A program made the position numbers and the translations under genes. The notes beneath the pieces were generated by a model, which worked only from the letters and a program-made list of their open reading frames with translations, had not been told where the DNA came from and ran no database searches. From an uncultured Erythrobacter sp. (lineage in GTDB: Bacteria; Pseudomonadota; Alphaproteobacteria; Sphingomonadales; Sphingomonadaceae), in NCBI GenBank assembly GCA_947488325.1, contig CANKYZ010000003.1, positions 434,001 through 498,000 of the forward strand: 64,000 bases of DNA, in the 5' to 3' direction. Below, piece after piece: positions 38,481-47,643 of this stretch (position 1 is its first letter; each line of letters begins with the position of its first letter).

Positions 38481-40064
38481 TCACCACAGGATGACATAGA
38501 GTCCGACCAAGATGGCGATAGTGATCGCTGCCAACGTGTTGAACAAAGTGTTCGTCATGAAGGCGATATCGCCCAACTTCACTATACGTTCCTCATCCGG
38601 CGCCTCTGTGACACGAGAAACCACAGCCGCTGCGGCCAAAGAAACCACAAACACAATCCAAATACGGATTATGAACTCAAGGTCTGGAGCACCAAACTTC
38701 AGTGCGAAATTGAGCGCGACGGAACCCAGCAAAGCCGTGAACGCACCGACTGCATTACTGCGCTTATCAAAGAAACCGAGTAGGAAGACCACGACCACAC
38801 CAGGAGCAATAAAGCCTGTATATTCCTGAACCGTTTGGAACGCACTTTTGAAACTGCCTTGAAACGGTTCAGCCAAAAACAGGGCAATAATCATCGCCCC
38901 AAAGGCCGAGCCCCGGCCAACAGTCACGTAATGGTTCTCTGACCGATCAGGGCGGGCGCTGCGATACAGATCCATCGTAAAGATCGTGGAGATCGAATTC
39001 ATCATCGACGCGAGCGACGAAACCACAGCTGCGATCAAAGCTGCAAAAACCAGCCCGCGCAATCCAGCAGGCGCAAAGCCCATCAATGCGCCATAAGTCT
39101 CATCAGGACGGTCAATAAGCGCAGCATTGTCGAGCATGCCTTGCTGCGCGAGAATTACCGCCGCGATACCCGGGATCACGACAATAAATGGGATCAGGAG
39201 CTTTAGGAAAGAAGCGAAAGCCAATCCCTTTTGCGCCTCCGTCAGGCTCTCCGCCCCTAGCGCACGCTGAATAATATATTGGTTGAAACCCCAATAGCTG
39301 AAATGCAGCACCCAAAGGCCGCCGAGCAATGTCCAGATACCGGGCAATTGGTCATAGCCATTATCACCCTCGTCCAGGATCATTTCAAAGTGGCCGGGCA
39401 TTTCGCCCATCAGATAGCCAAGCCCAGCCACCGCTCCATCAGCGGGTAGCGCGTCGAGCGCAAACCATGTGATCGCAAGACCGCCCAGAACGAGGATCAC
39501 GACCTGAATAATGTCGGTCAGCGCCACGGCCTTTAGCCCGCCATAAAGCGAATAGAGCGAGGCAAACCCGGCCAATGCCATCATCGAATAGACAACTTCC
39601 CAGCCTGTTAGCGAGCTGATCGTAAGTCCACCAAGCCACAGGACGCCGGTCAAGTTCACGGCCGTATAGAGAGCAACCCAATAGACGCTCATCAAGTTTT
39701 TGACACCGTGACCATACCTCTGATCAAGGAACTGGGGCATCGTGTAGATTTTGCGTTTCAGAAAGATTGGAAGGAAGTATTTCGCGACAATCAACAGGAC
39801 GATAGCCGCCTGCCATTCATAGGCTGCAATCGCGATGCCAATCGCAAATCCTTGGCCTGACTGGCCGACAATCTGTTCCGCCGAGATATTCGATGCGATC
39901 AGAGAGGCCCCAATTGCCCACCAAGGCAATGCACGCCCAGCGAGGAAGTAGTCCTCGGTATCCTTTTGATGTCCTTTGGGTTCGCGGCTAACCGCCAAAG
40001 CTATGCCGAGCAATGCTAGCGCATAGCCAGCAACGATAACGATATCGATCGTCTCAAGTGTCAC
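38481..40064 (-). CDS. Sodium:solute symporter (SSS/SGLT family), beta-glucan locus
   Basis: This 527-residue inner-membrane transporter has about 14 membrane helices. It carries SSS-family sequences such as DYFLAGRALPWWAIGASLIASNISAEQIVGQSG (first broken-helix region, abbreviated DYFLAGR...SNISAEQ) and a sugar-transporter-like YSLYGGLKAVALTDIIQ. The GTG start has AGGGGA 8 bases upstream. It is the last gene of the minus-strand set receptor-GH16-GH3-SSS, 57 bases after the GH3 stop, and therefore likely takes up glucose or a small beta-glucoside released in the periplasm. Together with the MFS gene across the promoter, the locus has two candidate inner-membrane carriers. Confidence 0.93.
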   Translation of the reverse strand: MTLETIDIVIVAGYALALLGIALAVSREPKGHQKDTEDYFLAGRALPWWAIGASLIASNISAEQIVGQSGQGFAIGIAIAAYEWQAAIVLLIVAKYFLPIFLKRKIYTMPQFLDQRYGHGVKNLMSVYWVALYTAVNLTGVLWLGGLTISSLTGWEVVYSMMALAGFASLYSLYGGLKAVALTDIIQVVILVLGGLAITWFALDALPADGAVAGLGYLMGEMPGHFEMILDEGDNGYDQLPGIWTLLGGLWVLHFSYWGFNQYIIQRALGAESLTEAQKGLAFASFLKLLIPFIVVIPGIAAVILAQQGMLDNAALIDRPDETYGALMGFAPAGLRGLVFAALIAAVVSSLASMMNSISTIFTMDLYRSARPDRSENHYVTVGRGSAFGAMIIALFLAEPFQGSFKSAFQTVQEYTGFIAPGVVVVFLLGFFDKRSNAVGAFTALLGSVALNFALKFGAPDLEFIIRIWIVFVVSLAAAAVVSRVTEAPDEERIVKLGDIAFMTNTLFNTLAAITIAILVGLYVILW

Positions 40065-40121
40065 TCTATCGTCCCCTAAAACCCTTGGTGATTACGTTAC
40101 CTACCATGCCAGTAGAATTGG

Positions 40122-42578
40122 CTATTGGAATACTGAGCAATCGATTTGAACTGCGCCGCTTGTTTCAAAACCAATTGAGTGAATTGAAATCTGCGTCGCG
40201 CTGCTGCTGCGCAATGCAAAAGGCGTTTTTATCCGTGTTTTGTCCAACCCGGCCTGTTCAAAACAAGCCAGCGGCACACGTGTTGTAATCCATCCACTGT
40301 CAGCGGCCTGTTGCGCAAACCGAGAGATGTTCAGCGTGCCAGCACAACCCTCCCCGCATCCTGCGATCAGATCAAGAGAACCAGAAGGTGCGTTTCCGAC
40401 ACTCCATTCGATCACCAAATCTAGCGGTCCTGATAGGCTAGAGCTGCTAATGTCGAGTGTCCGATTGGCACGCAGGCTGTACCGCCCTTGGCCATTGCCA
40501 TCCCAAGTGATTTGCCGCGCATCTTCTTGCGCCAAATAATCAACGCCTTTGGCGCTGATGCTGCCTGAAAGGCTTTGCCCAGAAAGGGTCGTCATTGGAA
40601 TGTTCGCGTTTGAGCTGTCGCCTAAGAACACGCCGAAACCAGAAACTGCATCGCCTCGGGCAAATACAGTGCCGTCAAATGTGCTGGTTAAATCGATTCC
40701 CGGATCCTCGGAAAGCTCATCGACTGGCGCATCTACGCCATATTCGAGACCATAGCCCAATGCGAACAGCACGTCTTGCGCTTCCGTCCCATTGATCGGC
40801 CTCCCATCGCCTTTGGCTGGCCATGTGAAAGAAAGCTTGCCGGTAAAGTGATGGCGGGCATTCCCTTGCGCATCACCGACCAAGACGTCAGCCACTCCGC
40901 CCCCTTCAGTGCCTGGTAGCCATGCTGCGACAAATGCATCTGAGGCATTGATATGGGGGTTTATCCATAAGGGTCGACCGGACAGGAACACAGCAACAAC
41001 TGGGATACCACGTGCTTTATACGATTGAAGCAATGCCAGATCAGCGCCGTCCGTTGTTTCATAGACAAGGTCAGAACGGTCACCGCGATATTCGGCATAA
41101 GGTTCCTCACCAAAGACCACCACTGCGACATCGGCCTGAACCGATGGACCGGCACCGGTCACCAATGTGGCGCTGCCGCCAATCGCTTCGACCGCTTCGT
41201 TTAATCCCGCAAAAATACTTTGGGCGGCAAGAAATTCGTCATTTGCGTTGCCAGTCCCCTGCCAATTGAGAGTCCACCCGCCGGTTTGCTGCTGAATGCT
41301 ATCTGCACCGCTTCCCGCGACGACGATATTCTGCCCTGGCTGCAGGGGCAAAACGGAGCCATTGTTCTTTAACAGGACCAAAGATTTGCGAACCGCCTCG
41401 CGTGCAATCGCACGATGTTTATCGGAGCCAAGAACTTCCGGCGCGCTGGTAGCGCGTTCAGAAGGTTTTACCGCATCAAGCAGGCCCGCGCGGATCTTCA
41501 CTTTCAAGATGCGCAGCACGGCTTCATCCAGCCGTTTCAAATCAAGCTCACCGGACTGAGCGCTGGCTAACAGTGCATCATAAAGGCCGCGCCAGCTGTC
41601 TGGTGCCATATACATGTCGAGCCCGGCATCTAATGCAGCGACGCAATCGGTTGCTGTGCAGCCTGGTATTTCGGCATGACCATTCCAGTCACCAATTACA
41701 AACCCGTCAAATCCCATTTCATCGCGCAAATGATCATCAAGCAGTTCGCGATAGCCGTGCATTTTACGGCCATTAATGCTCGAAAAACTTGCCATGACAA
41801 CTTGCACATCAGCATCAATTGCAGGTCCATAGCCTGCCCCGTGTAAGGCCAGCAATTCGGTCAATTCGCCCTGTGCGTCGCCTTTATCAATGCCCAGTTG
41901 TGTGCCGCCATCTCCAATGAAGTGTTTGGCCGTTGCGATAACGCTGTTACCCAAAAGAAAGCCGTCTTCTTTTGGATCTCCCTGCAACCCGATGACCATC
42001 GCAGCGGAATAGCTTGCGACAATTTCAGGGTTTTCAGAATAACTTTCGTAAGTGCGGCCCCAGCGGTCATCACGGGCAACAGCCAAAGTAGGGGCAAAAG
42101 TCCAATCGAGACCTGTAGCGCGAATTTCACGAGCGGTGACCTGAGCGATCCGACCGATCATTTCCGCATCATTGGCAGCGCCGAGTCCGATATTGTGCGG
42201 GAAGATCGTCGCGGATTGCAGGTTGTTGTGTCCGTGGACCGCATCAGTGCCCCACAAAAGCGGGATACCGACACCACCATCCGACGTATCATTCGATGCA
42301 TTCCAATATTCATCAGCCAACGCGATCCACTCTTCTGGCAAAGCCGTCTTTCCGCCACCAGGCGCAGAATTTCCGCCATTGAGAACTGAACCGAGATTAT
42401 ACTTCGTCACATCTTCAGGGGTAACCGAGGCGATATCGGCCTGGATGATCTGGCCCACCTTTTCCTCTAATGTCATCCGCTCCAGCAATTGCAACGCCCG
42501 TGTCTCAGCGGGATCCAGCATTAAGGAACATGATGCCAAAGGCAGAATTGTGATCAATGCCAAGATCGTCCGGATCAT
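40122..42578 (-). CDS. GH3 exo-beta-glucosidase / exo-1,3-1,4-beta-glucanase, lipoprotein
   Basis: This 818-residue glycoside hydrolase family 3 enzyme has a lipobox LASC (Cys17), so it should be lipid-anchored in the periplasm or outer membrane. Domain 1 is a barrel with LLWGTDAVHGHNN and ATAKHFIGDG. The nucleophile is D297 in GFDGFVIGDWNG. The alpha/beta sandwich domain 2 holds the acid/base region. A C-terminal ~200-residue beta domain (from ~620) resembles the ExoP carbohydrate-binding tail of marine exo-glucanases. It would release glucose from beta-glucan oligomers produced by GH16. Its start overlaps the GH16 stop as ATGA. Confidence 0.93.
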   Translation of the reverse strand: MIRTILALITILPLASCSLMLDPAETRALQLLERMTLEEKVGQIIQADIASVTPEDVTKYNLGSVLNGGNSAPGGGKTALPEEWIALADEYWNASNDTSDGGVGIPLLWGTDAVHGHNNLQSATIFPHNIGLGAANDAEMIGRIAQVTAREIRATGLDWTFAPTLAVARDDRWGRTYESYSENPEIVASYSAAMVIGLQGDPKEDGFLLGNSVIATAKHFIGDGGTQLGIDKGDAQGELTELLALHGAGYGPAIDADVQVVMASFSSINGRKMHGYRELLDDHLRDEMGFDGFVIGDWNGHAEIPGCTATDCVAALDAGLDMYMAPDSWRGLYDALLASAQSGELDLKRLDEAVLRILKVKIRAGLLDAVKPSERATSAPEVLGSDKHRAIAREAVRKSLVLLKNNGSVLPLQPGQNIVVAGSGADSIQQQTGGWTLNWQGTGNANDEFLAAQSIFAGLNEAVEAIGGSATLVTGAGPSVQADVAVVVFGEEPYAEYRGDRSDLVYETTDGADLALLQSYKARGIPVVAVFLSGRPLWINPHINASDAFVAAWLPGTEGGGVADVLVGDAQGNARHHFTGKLSFTWPAKGDGRPINGTEAQDVLFALGYGLEYGVDAPVDELSEDPGIDLTSTFDGTVFARGDAVSGFGVFLGDSSNANIPMTTLSGQSLSGSISAKGVDYLAQEDARQITWDGNGQGRYSLRANRTLDISSSSLSGPLDLVIEWSVGNAPSGSLDLIAGCGEGCAGTLNISRFAQQAADSGWITTRVPLACFEQAGLDKTRIKTPFALRSSSATQISIHSIGFETSGAVQIDCSVFQ

Positions 42579-43528
42579 TGTTCGTCTCCAGCTTCGGTTG
42601 TTTTTGCCGGGCCTGCCGTCGCACCCGCAGCAGCGATGGGTTGGTAGACGCGGACATAGTCCACCTCCATTCGAACGGGGAATGCATCCGCATCAATGCC
42701 TCTTTGGCCTACCCAACTTCCGCCGACCGCAATATTGAGCAGCAAATGTTGTGGTTGATCAAACGGCCAGCGCGACCGGCGACTGCTCTCTTTACGGAAC
42801 AGGAACTTGGGCTGATCATCGACGCCAAAAAGCATAAAGTCAGCGGTCCATAGCAGCTGGTATTTGTGCATGGCATCACACGCATCGGGTAATTCATGCT
42901 CGGCCGTTTGCTGCGTGCCGCGCGAAAAGTTGAATGCCGTTGTATGGATGCTGTGATGGATAACACCCGGCTCAAATCCGACATGCTCCATAATGTCGAT
43001 CTCGCCGCCATGCGGCCATTCTATGTCGGGATCGGATGGCAGCATCCATATCGCTGGCCATGTTCCGACTCCGCAGGGAAGCTTCGCCCGGATTTCAAAG
43101 AAGCCATAGGTCCAATCGCCCAATCCTTGAGTGATTAACCGCGCTGATGTGTATTCTTGCTCGCCCCAATCGGCATATTCCGCCGCAGCCAATTCCTCTT
43201 CGTGAGCTTCGATCACGAGGTGACCACCGGCGATCCGGGCGTTCTGTTCGCGATTGGCAGAATAATACTGCTTCTCGTTGTTGAACCATCCCTGTTCGTT
43301 GCGGAACGTATCATATTTCCATTTTGCGGGATTCGGCAGACCCGGCTGATCGAACTCATCAGACCAAACCAGTTCATACCCCGCAGGAACATTCGTTTGC
43401 ACGGTTTGACTTAGCGCAACTGGCACGCCAGCGACATCTTGGTCGACATCATCTTGCACCGATCCGTTGGCAACCGGCCCAACCGGGGCAAGGCCAGCGA
43501 TTATGCTCAGCAACAGCTTATACGCCAC
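42575..43528 (-). CDS. GH16 endo-beta-1,3-glucanase (laminarinase-type), secreted
   Basis: This 317-residue enzyme hydrolyses beta-1,3 or mixed-linked glucans such as laminarin. It has a GTG start with AGGGA upstream, a signal-like N-terminus (MAYKLLLSIIAGLAPVGPVA), and a beta-jelly-roll with E176, D178 and E181 in GGEIDIMEHVGFE, the GH16 nucleophile-assist-acid/base motif. WSDEFD and WPAIWMLP are further family sequences. The extra Met between D178 and E181 (EIDIME) marks the laminarinase branch as opposed to kappa-carrageenase or agarase. It lies 92 bases after the receptor stop, and GH3 follows with a 4-base overlap. The C-terminus has an Ala/Gly-rich tail. Confidence 0.94.
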   Translation of the reverse strand: MAYKLLLSIIAGLAPVGPVANGSVQDDVDQDVAGVPVALSQTVQTNVPAGYELVWSDEFDQPGLPNPAKWKYDTFRNEQGWFNNEKQYYSANREQNARIAGGHLVIEAHEEELAAAEYADWGEQEYTSARLITQGLGDWTYGFFEIRAKLPCGVGTWPAIWMLPSDPDIEWPHGGEIDIMEHVGFEPGVIHHSIHTTAFNFSRGTQQTAEHELPDACDAMHKYQLLWTADFMLFGVDDQPKFLFRKESSRRSRWPFDQPQHLLLNIAVGGSWVGQRGIDADAFPVRMEVDYVRVYQPIAAAGATAGPAKTTEAGDEQ

Positions 43529-43620
43529 GTCTATTCGATCCCTCTATCCAGACAGTCGAGATATCGGTGCAGCGATCCCTCAATCGCGCACCGATATCCC
43601 TTTTCGTCAGCCCTTTGCCC

Positions 43621-46419
43621 TTAAAATTTGGCGCGGATACGAGCACCATAAGTGCGCGGGCGAGTGAAGAAGCGCGTGTTATCAAACTGGGTGATCTGAA
43701 TGGCAGCTTCATGGACCGCATTGGTCACATTGTTGGCATAGAATTCCACGCGATATTTGCCTTCGTCATCGACGGTCCAACCCGCGCCAAGATCCATGGT
43801 GAAGTAACCATCGATCCGGTCCAACAACCGGCCATTTGTTACTTCCACAGGGTTCAACCCATTTTCGTCAAATTCATTACTGTTGAAGATAGTGTGGAAT
43901 TGCGACGAACGATAACCCATCGAAATGACGTAATCCAATTGCCCAGATGGCAGTTCAAACACTTGGGAGATCTTGCCGTTTAACTGCCACCGCGGGGTGC
44001 GCGGAGGACGGAAGCCGTCAATCTCGCGAAGCCCTGAATTTACTGCGTCAACATCAGGTTGGAAACGGAAGTCAGGGATTGCGACCGAATCGATAATGTT
44101 CGCTTCGAGCCACAGTGCCGAGAAGTCGATCTTCAAATTATACGGAAGATCAAACCCGCCATCCACTTGCGCGCCGTAGATTTCTGAATCGGCCGCGTTG
44201 AATGTGAATGACACAACCAGATCGGTGTTGGTGCCATCAGGTGGTGCGATAATATCCCCGCCGAAACTGTTGGTGAAATCCACCGCAGTTTGAACGCTCA
44301 ACAGGCCTGTAAACACCTGATCACTATAATCATTGTAGAAAAGCGAAGCGTTGAGACGCATGCCAACATCGCCGATATCGAACTCGTTTTTACTGCCAAT
44401 TTCATACAGAACCACATTTTCTGTATCGAAAGTCGGCGCGGGGCCTAGGTCACCAATGTTGTCGTTAAAGCCGACAGACTTATGGCCATTCGCGACAAGT
44501 GCGTAGAGCAGATGATCATCCGTGATGTCGTATTCGGCGCGCAGACGCCAATCGACGAAACTGTCGTCAAAGCTGCCTTGTTGCTGGAATATCTGCCCTT
44601 GGAATGGAACCGAGAAGGTGAATTGCGTGGTATCCGCAAAGCCATCACAGGTGAGCCCATCGCCCGAATTCGTATCCAGACATGGAACACCTTCTGGAAC
44701 ATCAAAGAAGTGTCCCTGAACCGGGCCTGCATCCAAAATCGCGCCAAGATTGTCGCGGGTGCCGAATTGGGCGATACCATTGCGGTGAAAAGCGAAAGTT
44801 TCCGCTTCAGAAATGGCGCCATCGCCATCTGTATCGGGATTGAAAATCGTTCGGCCACGAGCAGCAAATTCAAATCCTTCGGTCCCGGCACGCACACCCA
44901 GACAGCAATTGAAATTGTCGTCACCCAAAGCAATGCCGTAGCGCGCCGCAATTCCGGAACGCTCTTTGCTATCATCAGTGTAGCGAATGCCGCCAGTGAC
45001 CCGGAATTTTTCAGTGACCGAATAGGTGGCGTCAGCATAGGCGCCATACGAATTCGTATCGACGTTGGTGTTAAATTCGATCCCTTGGAAGAACGGGCTG
45101 CGGTCGCCAGTCGATGCTAGGAATGCGAATTGATCTTCGCGAATGTACTGCGCTCCCACACTCCAGATCAGTGGGCCATCGTTGTTAAAAACGCGCAACT
45201 CATGAAAGTGCGAACGCGAATCTGTAATCGATCTAAATCGGGAGAAATTGTCGAGCGATTCCTCAAGTGCAATCGCAGGGTCCAGACCGGGCGCTGTTCC
45301 ATCGAGCGGAATACCTGAAAGTCGGTCAATCACACCAGGAAAGCTTGGCGTAAGCGGGGTGGTGGCCTCGTAATCATAGTCAATATCACGGTAACTACCG
45401 GTATATTCGAGGCTAAATCCGTCACCTTCATATTGGATGTGGGCGCGAATACCCCAATGCTGGGTGTCCAAAACAGGCGTTATGCCGCGTGCGATCACGT
45501 CCCGCGGATCGTCGATTCCGATCTCATCCAAAGAAACTTCACGGCCTTCGATTTCAGAGAGGTCTTCGGCAACACCCAAAGGCAATGCAAAATTCGACCC
45601 AGTGTAACCTGTGCCACCTTCATCAATATATTCGCCTGCGAGCAGAACAGAAAGACGGTCCGTTGGCTCCCAATAAACCTGTGCCCGAAGCGCGTAGTTT
45701 TCTTCTGCCTCAGCAACATCAATCCCAGTCACTGGCCCGACATTGTTATAATAGGAATCGTGCTCAAGATAGAGACCCGAGAAGCGCACTGCGACAGTAT
45801 CGCCAAGCGGGATGTTAAGCGTTCCGCGCAATGAGAAATGATCGAAATTTCCGTATTCCGCTTCAACCGACCCATCAAATTGGCCGAGGCCAGGACGGAT
45901 GGTGATTGCGTTAATCGAACCGGCAGTGGCGTTGCGACCGCGTAGCGTGCCTTGTGGCCCAACATTCACTTCAACGCGTTGAATATCATGAAAGGCAGAA
46001 CCAATACCGCGCGGCCGCGGAATGTTCACCCCATCGAAGTGGAATGCCGCCGCTGGATCACCCAGTTCGGTGTTGTTGCTGCTACCAATCCCGCGAATGA
46101 AGACTTCGATATTGCCCTGATTGTTTGCAATCGAGAGGCCCGGAATGCTCTCTTGCAGATCGGTGACATTCTGGACGCCAATTTGGCGCAGGTCTTCGCC
46201 TGAAACCACAAAGGCCGTACCTGCGAAATCTTGGAGTGTTTGCTCGCGGCGATCCGCAGTAACGATGATCGAGTTGTCGGGAGCAGAATCTTCGGCCTCG
46301 GTGGCTGTGCCAGCTTCGGCCCCAACCTCCCCTTGTGCTGCTTGCTCTTGAGCGAAAGCTGGCTGCGCAAGTGCCGCGCCAGCGACACCCGCCAATAGAA
46401 TTGTACGATGTAGAATCAT
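43621..46419 (-). CDS. TonB-dependent receptor, beta-glucan locus
   Basis: This outer-membrane receptor has about 932 residues. The ATG at 46419 (MILHRTILLAG) is chosen because GGGAGAGG lies upstream and a signal peptide begins there. The frame is open to 46449. A signal peptide (to AFAQ) and an acidic Glu/Ala linker precede SIIVTADRREQTLQDFAG, the start of the plug domain, with VQNVTDLQESIPGLS and EVFIRGIGSSNNTELGDPA. The barrel ends GARIRAKF. It belongs to the common sphingomonad FecA-like branch rather than the Caulobacter branch of the alginate receptors. As first gene of the GH16-GH3-SSS group it most likely imports laminarin-type oligosaccharides, which is inferred from neighbours. Confidence 0.9.
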   Translation of the reverse strand: MILHRTILLAGVAGAALAQPAFAQEQAAQGEVGAEAGTATEAEDSAPDNSIIVTADRREQTLQDFAGTAFVVSGEDLRQIGVQNVTDLQESIPGLSIANNQGNIEVFIRGIGSSNNTELGDPAAAFHFDGVNIPRPRGIGSAFHDIQRVEVNVGPQGTLRGRNATAGSINAITIRPGLGQFDGSVEAEYGNFDHFSLRGTLNIPLGDTVAVRFSGLYLEHDSYYNNVGPVTGIDVAEAEENYALRAQVYWEPTDRLSVLLAGEYIDEGGTGYTGSNFALPLGVAEDLSEIEGREVSLDEIGIDDPRDVIARGITPVLDTQHWGIRAHIQYEGDGFSLEYTGSYRDIDYDYEATTPLTPSFPGVIDRLSGIPLDGTAPGLDPAIALEESLDNFSRFRSITDSRSHFHELRVFNNDGPLIWSVGAQYIREDQFAFLASTGDRSPFFQGIEFNTNVDTNSYGAYADATYSVTEKFRVTGGIRYTDDSKERSGIAARYGIALGDDNFNCCLGVRAGTEGFEFAARGRTIFNPDTDGDGAISEAETFAFHRNGIAQFGTRDNLGAILDAGPVQGHFFDVPEGVPCLDTNSGDGLTCDGFADTTQFTFSVPFQGQIFQQQGSFDDSFVDWRLRAEYDITDDHLLYALVANGHKSVGFNDNIGDLGPAPTFDTENVVLYEIGSKNEFDIGDVGMRLNASLFYNDYSDQVFTGLLSVQTAVDFTNSFGGDIIAPPDGTNTDLVVSFTFNAADSEIYGAQVDGGFDLPYNLKIDFSALWLEANIIDSVAIPDFRFQPDVDAVNSGLREIDGFRPPRTPRWQLNGKISQVFELPSGQLDYVISMGYRSSQFHTIFNSNEFDENGLNPVEVTNGRLLDRIDGYFTMDLGAGWTVDDEGKYRVEFYANNVTNAVHEAAIQITQFDNTRFFTRPRTYGARIRAKF

Positions 46420-46481
46420 GTTGCCTCTCCCCTCGCATTCGCTTTTCACGAACTGCGTATGAGAAGTTCATAGAATGAAAA

Positions 46482-46495
46482 TGTGACCGATCACA
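46482..46495. promoter_or_regulatory. Candidate LacI-family operator in divergent promoter
   Basis: TGTGACCGATCACA has perfect 5-bp arms (TGTGA/TCACA) around CCGA. The centre is the CG-type core usual for LacI-family sites. It lies in the 144-bp region between the TonB receptor start (46419) and the LacI regulator start (46564), about 62-69 bases from each. It could therefore control both operons and autoregulate the repressor. CRP sites have a 6-base spacer, so a CRP site is less likely. Confidence 0.6.
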
Positions 46496-46563
46496 AATCA
46501 CTGGTGTTGTGTGGCAGTTTTGCTAGATTGAGCGAAGGCTTAAGGGACTAAAACAGTCCGATA

Positions 46564-47643
46564 ATGGTGTGGGGGGGGGAAAAATTGGCGAGCGAATCGC
46601 GTGCAAAATCGCCAACAATACGGGACGTCGCAGCTGTCGCTGGCGTCTCACATCAGACCGTTTCGCGCGTCATCAATAAATCGCCAAACGTGAAGCCCGC
46701 GCTAAGAGCGAAGGTTCAGGCTGCGATCGATCAACTTGGCTATGTCCCCAACATCGCCGCACGCAGGATGGGGGGCAACCGCTCATACCTCATACTCGCT
46801 ATCAATGACCGGGCACGCACGCTGGATAACTGGGGCGTCGGCCGAGGCAATGACTGGGTCGACCAAATGCTGTTTGGCGGTATGATGGAATGCGAGAAGA
46901 ACGGATTCCGTCTGATCTTTGATCTGGTCGACACTGAGAATCCCGCTGCCGGAAAGCAATTGGCAGGCGCCCTTTCGTCACTCCGCCCGGACGGCGTCAT
47001 CTTAACTCCGCCGCACAGCGAAAATCAGGATTTGGCCGACTTGCTTGTCGCCAATGGTACACCTTTCGCGCGGATCGGTTCCTCTAACAAGAAAGACGGC
47101 ATCAATATCTTGATGGATGACATGGCGGCAGCTCAAACAGCCACCCAATGCCTGCTCGATCTGAAGCACCGCAAAATTGCATTCATCTCAGGCAGTTCGG
47201 ACTATCTCGCTTCCACCTCTCGGCTAGAGGGATACCGCAATGCGATGGCAAAAGCTCGGGCACCAATCCAATCCGACTGGGAGCAGCCTGGTGATTTTAG
47301 CTTTGAATCGGGCGCGCGCGCGGCTGAGACGCTCTTTTCGTCCTCTGACAGACCCACAGCCATTATCGCCAGCAATGATGAAATGGCCTTTGCTGTCCTG
47401 CATCAAGCGGACAAATTCGGCATTAGCGTTCCTGATGATTTGTCGGTGATTAGCTTCGATGACACGCCAGGCGTACGTTTCAGCGTTCCACCACTAACTG
47501 CGATACGCCAACCTATTGCAGCTATGGCACGGCGCGCGGCGAGTGAATTAATCGATCAGAAAATCGACGTTAACGAAGGCGCTGAAATCACCCTTCCCTT
47601 TGAGTTCATCATTCGTAGGACGACTGGACCAGCTCCGGAATGA
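46564..47643 (+). CDS. LacI-family regulator of the beta-glucan locus
   Basis: This transcription factor has up to 359 residues. The N-terminal LacI helix-turn-helix is TIRDVAAVAGVSHQTVSRVI followed by the hinge helix NIAARRMGGNRS. A periplasmic-binding-protein-like sugar domain follows (SNDEMAFAVLHQADKFGISV, DDLSVISFDDTPG). The start is unclear. ATG 46564 runs through a G9 tract, whereas TTG 46585 would use that tract as ribosome site. It overlaps the MFS gene by 4 bases (ATGA) and is divergent from the receptor-GH16-GH3-SSS operon, so it probably represses both and responds to glucose or a beta-glucan oligomer. Confidence 0.94.
   Translation: MVWGGEKLASESRAKSPTIRDVAAVAGVSHQTVSRVINKSPNVKPALRAKVQAAIDQLGYVPNIAARRMGGNRSYLILAINDRARTLDNWGVGRGNDWVDQMLFGGMMECEKNGFRLIFDLVDTENPAAGKQLAGALSSLRPDGVILTPPHSENQDLADLLVANGTPFARIGSSNKKDGINILMDDMAAAQTATQCLLDLKHRKIAFISGSSDYLASTSRLEGYRNAMAKARAPIQSDWEQPGDFSFESGARAAETLFSSSDRPTAIIASNDEMAFAVLHQADKFGISVPDDLSVISFDDTPGVRFSVPPLTAIRQPIAAMARRAASELIDQKIDVNEGAEITLPFEFIIRRTTGPAPE

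Noticed and set aside
46482..46495. CRP site reading of TGTGACCGATCACA
   Set aside because: CRP sites have six bases between the TGTGA and TCACA arms and here there are four. A divergent LacI gene adjoins it.
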